In this document: one piece after another, positions 16,981 through 23,515 of the stretch
Layout: each line of letters opens with the position of its first letter
Numbering within the stretch: the first letter of the stretch is position 1
Origin: Flavobacterium stagni
GTDB lineage: Bacteria; Bacteroidota; Bacteroidia; Flavobacteriales; Flavobacteriaceae
Assembly (NCBI RefSeq): GCF_004122105.1
Contig: NZ_SBKN01000002.1
Location: 310,001-374,000, forward strand
Direction: 5' to 3'
DNA: 64,000 nt
Notes under the pieces: model-generated
The model's input: only the letters and a program-made list of their open reading frames with translations
Told to the model about the DNA's origin: nothing
Databases searched by the model: none
Made by a program: the position numbers and the translations under genes

Positions 16981-17211
16981 ATGGAACGTCACGATTTATT
17001 ACACGAGTTTCCTGAATTGACTGATAAAATTCACGAATTAAAAACACAAGATGCGCATTTCAAAAAACTCTTTGACAGCTACCACGAGTTGGAGCACCAA
17101 ATCCACCGCATCAATACCGAAGAAGAAGTGGTTATTGATGAGTATGCGCATGAGTTGAAAGCAAAATTACTGCACTTGAAAGACGAGATTTATACCCGTC
17201 TCCAAGAGTAA
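16981..17211 (+). CDS. DUF465 (YdcH-like) small coiled-coil protein
   Basis: A 76-residue, highly charged helical protein with LLHEFPELTDKIHELKTQDAHFKKLFDSYHELEHQIHRI-type heptads, split by residues near 40 into two helices. This is the DUF465/YdcH family, whose function is unknown. It ends the cco region, 25 bp after the TauE/SafE-like gene and just before a terminator, so it is probably co-transcribed. Confidence 0.85.
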   Translation: MERHDLLHEFPELTDKIHELKTQDAHFKKLFDSYHELEHQIHRINTEEEVVIDEYAHELKAKLLHLKDEIYTRLQE

Positions 17212-17230
17212 TTTTTTTGGGTTTAGAAGA

Positions 17231-17256
17231 AAAGCACGCTGGGAGGCGTGCTTTTT
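17231..17256 (+). terminator. Terminator of the cco region
   Basis: AAAGCACGC and GCGTGCTTT make a 9-bp stem with a 6-nt loop followed by T residues. It is a good intrinsic terminator after the DUF465 gene. Confidence 0.8.
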
Positions 17257-17553
17257 TAATTATGAATTATTGGTTATGAATTATGAGTTGGAAGTCGTAA
17301 GTCAGAAAGTCGTAAGTCGTAAGTCGGGAAGTCGTAAGTCGGGAAGTCGTAAGTCGGGAAGTCGTAAGTTGGGAAGTCGTAAGTCGAAGAGTCATCAGTC
17401 ATCAGACGTGAGCTGTAAACCAATTTATAATTTATAATTTACTATTTAAAATTTCATATCAAGTTACTATACGTAAAATACCTTCCCAAAATAGGAAAAA
17501 CCCTAGTGGGAATTGTAGAATAATTTTTATTTTGCGGGGGATTTGTGAGGAGG
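17257..17553. repeat. GTCGTAAGTCGGGAA repeats at the island border
   Basis: From about 17285 to 17405 the unit GTCGTAAGTCGGGAA is repeated about five times in tandem with small changes, the most regular copy of the family also found at 7215-7300. After 17420 the sequence becomes AT-rich with TTTATAATTTATAATTTACT-like phrases and no gene until the small frame at 17554. The array marks the left border of the AT-rich island. Confidence 0.65.
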
Positions 17554-17661
17554 ATGATTCTTAGGGGAACTAATATAGAAATAAAAAAGAACCTATATTA
17601 CATCTACAACTTTTACAGTAAGCAGAGTAGAATGTTAAAAAATGATTTAATATATTTATGA
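17554..17661 (+). CDS. Possible 35-residue ORF upstream of the ATPase-nuclease gene
   Basis: An ATG preceded directly by GAGGAGG opens a 35-codon frame (MILRGTNIEIKKNLYYIYNF...) that stops 13 bp before the ATPase-nuclease ATG. It has no recognisable motif. Bacteroidota do not rely on Shine-Dalgarno sites, and the purine run is too close to the ATG to be a good one, so the frame may be a leader, a relic or chance. Confidence 0.2.
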   Translation: MILRGTNIEIKKNLYYIYNFYSKQSRMLKNDLIYL

Positions 17662-17674
17662 AAATTATTACAAT

Positions 17675-19057
17675 ATGAAATTACCGTCAAGATACGAAGA
17701 TTTAGATGAAGCATACAAAGGAAGACTTATTCCTAACAAGGATTTAATAAGATCAATAAAAAGTGCATATAGTTCAATTTTAATTTCTGGTGGAATTAAA
17801 TTTTTACCTATCTTCGGTCAAAGTGGTTCAGGGAAAAGTAGTGGTACAATTGAGTTAAGTACTCACCTTCCTAACACTCATACTTTTTTGTTAACTCCAT
17901 TAGAAATTGAGTCTAAGGATGATTTACTTAGCAGAATAAAGAATGAACATAAAAATCGACCTGAAAAAATTTTAGTTCCTATTGTTGATCAATTTGAAGA
18001 AAACGTTTCAGGAAAAGAGAGTATTCCTAGTCAGTTTATTGAATTTATAAGTCTATTTGATAGAAACGAATTAAAATCTATTCCAACAATTTTTATTTGG
18101 CTTACAACAAGTATTGAATTTCAAAAAGCTTTAGCTGATGCCACTTCTAGAAATTCAAGAATTTTGATTTCAAAAAATTTTGAAATTACAGGACCAGAAA
18201 AATCTCAGTGGACGGAAATTATCAAAGATACTTTTACTATACACAATAGTGGAAAATCTCTAGCAGATTTCGGTATTATTGATAGTGATATTGAAACTGT
18301 TGTCTTTAATTCAGACACTATTGGAGAATCTATACAAAATGTAGGAAATAAATTAGCAGAACATTTAGTTGACTTACAAGACTTTTCAGAATATCAAATA
18401 ATATTATTGTGGCCAGTTGCAGACTCAATAAGGAATCAAAGAGTAATGCAATTCACACTTCCAAGAGATGGATATAAGCTTAATTGGGATGCGTTTTATA
18501 GAGAACTTACGACAGATGAGAAAAAACAGTTACCATTAGCAGTCTATAATAGAACTAGATTGTACTTTGATTTCAGAATTGTTCCTGTAAGAGTTGCAGA
18601 TTTACATCGGTTGTGTGTAAACTTGAATGATGACCAAATAAAATTGGGGAGAACATATTTAAAACGATTTGAACAAACTCATCTTTTTCATATTATTAAT
18701 AACACTTGGAATGAATACGATTATGCACCTGTAAGAGAAAGAGAATCTAAGAGAGGTGATGAAGGAAAGGAATGGTACAAAACGGTAACTACTTCTCCTG
18801 TTTTATTAGGAAAACGTATTGCAAGAATTTTAACTGAATTAGGTTTAAAAGCTAGCTTTGAAAAAGAGCAAAAATCTGAATTTAGTACTGTTAAGGCAGA
18901 TGTTTTTGTAGAACGTACTAATTCTGAAAAGAAAAAAGTTATAATTGAAATGAAAGTTTATTCGTCAGAAAATACTTTCCCATCATCAATAAAAGATCAA
19001 ATAAAAGTTACTTTGAAACGTCATGCAATATTTGCGGGATTTATGCCAAAAAATTAG
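17675..19057 (+). CDS. P-loop ATPase fused to a PD-(D/E)XK-like nuclease domain (candidate defence gene)
   Basis: I do not recognise a named family. The 460-residue cytoplasmic protein has a Walker A motif GQSGSGKSS at 48-56, a Walker B-like LVPIVDQFEE at 100-109 and a sensor-like IFIWLTTS at 139-146, as in STAND/AAA-type NTPases. After a helical middle region, residues 375-455 look like a restriction-endonuclease fold: KADVFV with D409, then KKVIIEMKVYS with E425 and K427, giving the D...ExK arrangement. An NTP-driven switch tied to a nuclease is a common layout for anti-phage effectors, but that role is inferred. The gene is much more AT-rich than its neighbours and lies at the head of an accessory island, pointing to horizontal transfer. 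Confidence 0.6.
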   Translation: MKLPSRYEDLDEAYKGRLIPNKDLIRSIKSAYSSILISGGIKFLPIFGQSGSGKSSGTIELSTHLPNTHTFLLTPLEIESKDDLLSRIKNEHKNRPEKILVPIVDQFEENVSGKESIPSQFIEFISLFDRNELKSIPTIFIWLTTSIEFQKALADATSRNSRILISKNFEITGPEKSQWTEIIKDTFTIHNSGKSLADFGIIDSDIETVVFNSDTIGESIQNVGNKLAEHLVDLQDFSEYQIILLWPVADSIRNQRVMQFTLPRDGYKLNWDAFYRELTTDEKKQLPLAVYNRTRLYFDFRIVPVRVADLHRLCVNLNDDQIKLGRTYLKRFEQTHLFHIINNTWNEYDYAPVRERESKRGDEGKEWYKTVTTSPVLLGKRIARILTELGLKASFEKEQKSEFSTVKADVFVERTNSEKKKVIIEMKVYSSENTFPSSIKDQIKVTLKRHAIFAGFMPKN

Positions 19058-19233
19058 CTCCTACCAATAGCTGTATCCACTATCACTTGTATGGACTAAG
19101 TTGTCGATTTGTTTACACAAAATACTTTTTATTTTGACAAAATAGAGTATGTAATGTTGAATCAGATGGCTAATTAAACTCTTCTAGATCGATGTAATAG
19201 CCAAAAGAACATATTAATATTAATTATAAATTT
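19058..19233. other. AT-rich spacer
   Basis: No gene, hairpin with T tract or convincing promoter is seen in this 176-bp spacer. Near 19131 there is a TATTTTGA sequence that is a poor match to the -7 consensus. Confidence 0.4.
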
Positions 19234-19770
19234 ATGAAGTTAAGAGTTTTATTTACAGGATTATTTTTGACAATACTTATTGCAGGATGTAATCAAAAAG
19301 AAAAGTCAGTTGATAATATCAATAATTATTCGGATAGCTTGGAAAGACAGATAAAAGCAGAAAAAATGACTGATAGTTTGATTAAGTCAAATGTGAAATC
19401 AAAATATACAAAAACAGATTCGACGATAAAATTTCCAGTAATAATTGTATCCTCCAAACTTGTTAAAAAAGAATATTCAAATAGACGTGATATAAAATTA
19501 GTTTATAAAAATGTATCTGGAAAAAGAGTAGAAGCTATCAGGTTTGAATGGTATGGTGAAAATGCTTTCGGAGAACCTGCTGAAATGGGTGATAGTTTTT
19601 TAGTTGGTTCAGGAAGAGGTGAAACAGATGAAGCTCTTAATCCCGGAAAGATAGGTTCTGGAACTTGGGAAATAAACTCATCTAATGCCAAAAAAATAAT
19701 CAACGCTAGAGCAAGAGAAGTGGTTTTTTCAGATGGATCCAAATGGTTATTAGATGAACATACAAAATAA
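19234..19770 (+). CDS. Hypothetical lipoprotein
   Basis: The 178-residue protein starts with a lipoprotein signal peptide, LFLTILIAGCNQKEKS, so Cys at about 19 would be lipidated. After a charged, Ser/Lys-rich linker comes a compact beta-rich domain (IIVSSKLVKKEYSNRRDIKLVYKN, then VEAIRFEWYGENAFGEP) that recalls small immunoglobulin-like or DUF-type lipoprotein domains; I cannot name it. It is AT-rich like the gene before it. No link to the ATPase-nuclease gene is shown beyond position. Confidence 0.7.
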   Translation: MKLRVLFTGLFLTILIAGCNQKEKSVDNINNYSDSLERQIKAEKMTDSLIKSNVKSKYTKTDSTIKFPVIIVSSKLVKKEYSNRRDIKLVYKNVSGKRVEAIRFEWYGENAFGEPAEMGDSFLVGSGRGETDEALNPGKIGSGTWEINSSNAKKIINARAREVVFSDGSKWLLDEHTK

Positions 19771-19904
19771 TACAATCGCTTTGATTTTAAATTGCAAAAA
19801 AGCAGTTTTTGATGCTGGAAAATAGTTTTTTATAATTTATTCTAATTTTCAATGTTTGACTAATTTTATTTGGAATAGAATTTCACTTGAAATAAAATAC
19901 TTGA

Positions 19905-20375
19905 ATGACTATATTTTTATATCAAATAGGAATTTTCATATTGATATTATTTGCCTCATTTTTTGGTAAAAATGTTAGAAATACTTATGTGGTATTGGCC
20001 TCAATATTTACATTCTTACTAGTTTTTACGTCTTGGCTTTTAATATTACAATTCATTACAATTTTTATCTCTTATTTTATTTCAAATGAAATATTTTTTG
20101 TTACTGATAAGGTAATAGAAACAAAAACAGATAATATAAATGAAAATGGTGTTCATAAAATTATAAATAGTACAATAAGAGCTACAAAAAAAACTAAAAG
20201 AGGTTTTGAAATTGGTTGCGGATTTATACTTATGATTTTTTCTTTATTTTTTTGTATTTCTGCAATTATAAAATTGATTTTTTGGAAAAGTGAATTGGGA
20301 AATACTGTAACTATAATTTTAATTTTAATTTTTCTTTTGTCTGGCTTTGTTGGTTGGGGGTTGACTAGAAAATAA
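19905..20375 (+). CDS. Small membrane protein of unknown function
   Basis: The 156-residue frame encodes four hydrophobic segments, two close together at the N-terminus (residues about 3-20 and 24-55) and two near the C-terminus (about 102-122 and 133-153), separated by a polar loop rich in Lys, Asn and Thr (TDKVIETKTDNINENGVHK). The stop is followed directly by a hairpin repeat. I do not recognise a family. Strong AT bias and Ile/Phe/Leu-rich composition match the rest of the island. Confidence 0.55.
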   Translation: MTIFLYQIGIFILILFASFFGKNVRNTYVVLASIFTFLLVFTSWLLILQFITIFISYFISNEIFFVTDKVIETKTDNINENGVHKIINSTIRATKKTKRGFEIGCGFILMIFSLFFCISAIIKLIFWKSELGNTVTIILILIFLLSGFVGWGLTRK

Positions 20376-20397
20376 ACTTGCAATACTTCGCAACCCA

Positions 20398-20425
20398 GCT
20401 CCGCAACAGTCTCCCGACTTTGCGG
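20398..20425. repeat. Hairpin direct repeat, copy 1
   Basis: The 26-nt unit from 20398 recurs at 21132 with two mismatches. Inside it, CCGCAA pairs with TTGCGG and AGTC with GACT, with a single unpaired C in the 5' arm and a 4-nt loop. One unpaired base in an otherwise paired arm recalls the folded attC sites of integron cassettes, but the classic attC core bases are not clear. Confidence 0.6.
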
Positions 20426-20576
20426 TTTAAGCTTCCACTTGGCTGACAAGTGCAAAGTTGGCATTTTGTTTTCACGACACGCGCAAAGCGAATGGTGCGT
20501 AGCAAAAAAGGTTTATTTTTGTTGGATACTAATCGTTTCGTTTCGTTCTTCATAGTCGGCTATTGACAAATCGTTA
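20426..20576. other. Spacer after hairpin repeat
   Basis: This stretch is less AT-rich than the genes beside it and reads like the same GC-richer intergenic material as the hairpin repeats (AAGTGCAAAGTTGGCATTTT and CACGACACGCGCAAAGCG). No gene is seen. Confidence 0.4.
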
Positions 20577-21098
20577 ATGGCAATTTTTTCAATACACATG
20601 GTTTCAAAATTTAAATTTAAGGGAATTTTTATAACATTATATATCAATGCATCAATTGGATTTTTAATTTGGATGGTATTTAAAAAATCAAAAATTAGTC
20701 CTTTGGATCATGAATTTTGGGTTGATAAAAGTCGAATGTTAATTGGAATTTTATTCCTTTTCTTGGAATTCATAACCTTGTATTTTTTAGTAAAAGTTAA
20801 ACGAATTGTAATTGAAAAGGATAAAATAATTTTTACGTCAGTATTCTTTCCATTTTTAAAAAAAGAAAGGCTTTTTTCATATTATGATTATTCCAAATTT
20901 GTTGAAGAATATACTAAACAGGGAAGTTATGAAGCTTTATGGCTTATTAAAAATGGAAAACTAGCAGACGATATTTCTAGCTTTTATTACTCAAATTATA
21001 CAAAACTAAAATTTGAAATTAAGATAAAGAATAAAGGAAAATTAAACATTGGTAGTTTTGCACAATTATTTTGTCGACTGGGATTGAGAAGAATATAA
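20577..21098 (+). CDS. Membrane protein with possible PH-like domain
   Basis: The 173-residue frame has two N-terminal hydrophobic segments (FITLYINASIGFLIWMVF and MLIGILFLFLEFITLYFLV), then a soluble part in which IVIEKDKIIFTSVFFPFLKKERLFSYYDYSKF resembles the first strands of bacterial PH-like (bPH2) domains. This resemblance is weak and based on pattern only. An internal ATG at 20598 (MVSKFKFKG) could be the true start. The gene sits between two near-identical hairpin repeats, as a mobile cassette would. Confidence 0.55.
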   Translation: MAIFSIHMVSKFKFKGIFITLYINASIGFLIWMVFKKSKISPLDHEFWVDKSRMLIGILFLFLEFITLYFLVKVKRIVIEKDKIIFTSVFFPFLKKERLFSYYDYSKFVEEYTKQGSYEALWLIKNGKLADDISSFYYSNYTKLKFEIKIKNKGKLNIGSFAQLFCRLGLRRI

Positions 21099-21131
21099 CC
21101 CAGTTCCGCAAAGTGTTTTTAGTAGCACACG

Positions 21132-21159
21132 GCTCCGCAACAATCTCCGGACTTTGCTG
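21132..21159. repeat. Hairpin direct repeat, copy 2
   Basis: Second copy of the unit at 20398, with CCGCAA and TTGCTG arms, one mismatch in each half-stem and the same unpaired C. A shorter partial copy, CCCAGTTCCGCAA, lies at about 21099-21111, directly behind the membrane-protein stop codon. Confidence 0.6.
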
Positions 21160-21231
21160 CCCGAACGAATGGATTTTCATTTCGAATAACTTGAAACCTG
21201 AAACTTGAAACCTGAAACCCTCATTCTTCCC

Positions 21232-21819
21232 ATGAAACCCGTATTCTCCCTCTGTTGTTTGATTCTTCTTTTCGCCTGTTCCCAAAAAGAAGCCCAACCC
21301 AAACCAATTGCGACACCTACCACCACGGAAACCGATATTTATTTCGCGATAAATTTGGTGTTTGAAACCTTACAAGAAGCCGAAGCCTTAGAAGGCAATC
21401 AAACACCGTATCTTGCTGACCGATTGGTTTTGCCTTCCTATTGTGAGGAAAATTCACATTTGAAGAAAAAGATAGACGCTTATTTCCCTGGCGATTCGGT
21501 CTTCCTTACTGCCCAATGTAAGCAGTGGCGTAATTTGAAATTGGACCCCCAACAAATTCAATACAAAAAGTTACTTTCAGCCGATGAATTAGCCAAAATG
21601 AGGGATGCCAAAGCCACTGACCGACAAGCCCACTTTTTGGACAACTACCAAAAGAAATACGGTAAGCTGCTTTTCTATCAGGTGAGTATTCCGGTTTTCG
21701 CCCACGACAAGAAAACATTTTACATTGATGTGAATACAATTGGGAGTGGCCAATCGTTCTTGTTTACCCAAAAAAAGGGAAAATGGTCGGGTAGGGTGGT
21801 TTCCAACTGGATTTCGTAG
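21232..21819 (+). CDS. Hypothetical lipoprotein
   Basis: The 195-residue protein has a lipoprotein signal (SLCCLILLFACSQKEAQ), so it should be anchored to a membrane. The mature part has two conserved-looking pieces, LADRLVLPSYCEENSHLKKK and YYQVSIPVFAHDKKTFYIDV-like strands, but I cannot name a domain. Start: a longer frame begins at 21205, but the ATG at 21232 gives the clean signal peptide. Base composition returns to the chromosomal norm here, marking the right edge of the AT-rich island. Confidence 0.75.
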   Translation: MKPVFSLCCLILLFACSQKEAQPKPIATPTTTETDIYFAINLVFETLQEAEALEGNQTPYLADRLVLPSYCEENSHLKKKIDAYFPGDSVFLTAQCKQWRNLKLDPQQIQYKKLLSADELAKMRDAKATDRQAHFLDNYQKKYGKLLFYQVSIPVFAHDKKTFYIDVNTIGSGQSFLFTQKKGKWSGRVVSNWIS

Positions 21820-22056
21820 TCCCAGAAATAGGTATTTTGTTTTTTTTTTCCAGAAAACCCAGTATCATGCTGGGTGTTACTAAGCCGCTAAGCTCCTGAG
21901 CAAACGTTGCGTGAAGAATGGGATGGGATTTCTCCTTGCGTCGAAATGACAAGATCGTGTTTAAAGCTACTGAGATTCTGAGACGCTAAGCCCCTGAGCA
22001 AACGTAAACTTCAATTTTCCCCGAATAACCTGAAACCTGAAACTTGAAACTTCACC
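21820..22056. repeat. Repeat-rich spacer between lipoprotein gene and hemN
   Basis: ACCCAG and CTGGGT at 21857-21875 form a small hairpin. Then come two copies of the phrase CTAAGC(T/C)CCTGAGCAAACG (near 21887 and 21983), a copy of a Flavobacteriaceae-type intergenic repeat whose minus strand reads GTCATTTCGACGCAAGGAGA (21931-21950), and CTGAAACCTGAAACTTGAAA near 22030. No gene is present. Confidence 0.6.
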
Positions 22057-23421
22057 TCACACTGTCATTGAGAACAACTGCGTCTGTGGCGCAGTGCGTT
22101 GCAAATGCAGGTCAAATGCCATACAAATGTTGCGCACATAAGGTTTACCTTTTTCGGTGATTTGGAGTCCGTTGAGGTGGAACTCCAACAAGCCATCGTG
22201 TTCCATTTCTTGCAAATGGGCAATGACTTCGGGAATTTCATTAAAATACAAGGCGTCGTCTTCCCATTGCGTTTGGAAAGTACACATTAAATTTAAGATA
22301 TGGCGACGGATCACTAAGTCTTCTTCCGTCAAGAGATGACCGCGAAGTATAGGAATTTCATTTTGTTCCAAACGGTCGTAGTAGTCTTCTAAATTCTTTT
22401 CATTTTGGGCAAAACTGTACCAACTGTCCCCAATCGAGGAAACGCCCAAGCCAATCATGACTTTGGTTTTGGTTACCGTATAGCCCATAAAATTGCGGTG
22501 GAGTGTTCCGTTTTGAAACGCCTCATACATGGAGTCGGAGGACAGTGCGAAATGGTCCATCCCAATTTCGTGGTAATGGTGGGTAGCGAGACGTTTTTTA
22601 CCTTCTTCATACAATTGGCGTTTCACGTCGTCTTGTGGCAAATCCTCGTCTTTAAATCCGCGTTGGCCGTTGCCTTTGATCCAAGGCACGTGCGCATAGC
22701 TATAAAATGCCAAGCGGTCGGGGAGGAGCGACTTGGTTTTGTCGATCGTGTCCATCACATCTTCCAGGGTTTGGAACGGGAGTCCGAACACCAAATCATG
22801 GCCAATCGAAGTGTACCCAATTTCGCGCGCCCAAAAGGTTACTTTGGCTACATTATGAAAGGGTTGGATGCGGTGAATAGCGGTTTGAACGGTAGTTGAA
22901 TAATCTTGTACGCCAAAACTCACCCGACGAAAGCCCAAATCATACAGCGTTTGTAAATGCTCGCGTGTGGTATTGTTGGGATGTCCCTCAAAACTAAATT
23001 CGTGATCACGGGCCACATTCGCTTCTTTCAAGATTCCGGTAATCAACCGACGGAGGTTGTCTGGAGAAAAGAAGGTAGGTGTACCGCCACCCAAGTGGAT
23101 TTCGCGGATATTTGGTTTTTTAGGTAATAATTCGCAGTATAAATTCCATTCCTTCAACACCGCAGTAATATAGGGATGTTCGACCTCATGCCGTTTGGTA
23201 ATCCGTTTGTTGCAACCGCAGAAGGTACATAAACTTTCACAAAAAGGGAGGTGAATATAGAGGCTGATGCCCTCCGAACTATTCGTTTCCTTGAAGGCTT
23301 GGATCAAGGTTTTTTCCCATGCAGGTAGCGTGAAATCCGTTTCATTCCAGTAGGGAACGGTGGGATAACTCGTGTACCGTGGACCGGGTACATTGTATTT
23401 CTGGATGAGTGAAGGAGTCAT
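22057..23421 (-). CDS. hemN: Oxygen-independent coproporphyrinogen III oxidase
   Basis: HemN converts coproporphyrinogen III to protoporphyrinogen IX without oxygen, a heme-synthesis step needed at low oxygen. The 454-residue radical SAM enzyme has CESLCTFC at 61-68, giving the CxxxCxxC cluster ligands at 61, 65 and 68, close to E. coli HemN numbering. The opening SLIQKYNVPGPRYTSYPTVP and the EIHLGGGTPTFF SAM-binding stretch are family hallmarks, and the C-terminal HemN domain is complete. The second ATG (23421) was chosen because the first lies only 8 bp from the -7 element. An FNR-type site lies upstream. Confidence 0.97.
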   Translation of the reverse strand: MTPSLIQKYNVPGPRYTSYPTVPYWNETDFTLPAWEKTLIQAFKETNSSEGISLYIHLPFCESLCTFCGCNKRITKRHEVEHPYITAVLKEWNLYCELLPKKPNIREIHLGGGTPTFFSPDNLRRLITGILKEANVARDHEFSFEGHPNNTTREHLQTLYDLGFRRVSFGVQDYSTTVQTAIHRIQPFHNVAKVTFWAREIGYTSIGHDLVFGLPFQTLEDVMDTIDKTKSLLPDRLAFYSYAHVPWIKGNGQRGFKDEDLPQDDVKRQLYEEGKKRLATHHYHEIGMDHFALSSDSMYEAFQNGTLHRNFMGYTVTKTKVMIGLGVSSIGDSWYSFAQNEKNLEDYYDRLEQNEIPILRGHLLTEEDLVIRRHILNLMCTFQTQWEDDALYFNEIPEVIAHLQEMEHDGLLEFHLNGLQITEKGKPYVRNICMAFDLHLQRTAPQTQLFSMTV

Positions 23422-23441
23422 GGGTTTATGCAATTTTGTAC

Positions 23442-23449
23442 CAAAGGTA
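23442..23449 (-). promoter_or_regulatory. -7 element of hemN
   Basis: Minus-strand TACCTTTG matches TAnnTTTG exactly and ends 20 bp before the chosen hemN ATG. Confidence 0.7.
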
Positions 23450-23471
23450 GGCGCAAACCATTCCTTATAAA

Positions 23472-23485
23472 ATGATAATTGTCAT
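23472..23485. promoter_or_regulatory. FNR-type operator, site 3 (hemN)
   Basis: ATGATAATTGTCAT matches sites 1 and 2. Its centre lies exactly 36.5 bp upstream of the last G of the hemN -7 element, the same as for ccoI and ccoS. Confidence 0.78.
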
Positions 23486-23489
23486 GCAT

Positions 23490-23515
23490 AAAAAAAGTCC
23501 GCTATTCTGCGGACT
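23490..23515 (-). terminator. Terminator of the DUF349 gene
   Basis: AGTCCGC and GCGGACT form a 7-bp stem with a 6-nt loop. On the minus strand it overlaps the stop codon of the DUF349 gene and is followed by six T residues, then by the hemN operator. Confidence 0.75.

Noticed and set aside
17285-17405. Tandem array considered as CRISPR
   Set aside because: Units are 10-15 bp with no unique spacers of CRISPR size, and no cas genes are nearby.
20398-20425. Hairpin considered as an intrinsic terminator
   Set aside because: No T tract follows either copy, and near-identical copies on both sides of one gene fit a repeat better.
17675-21098. The whole island as one multi-gene defence system
   Set aside because: The lipoprotein and membrane genes have no recognised defence domains, are separated by 130-200 bp gaps and show no sign of shared transcription.
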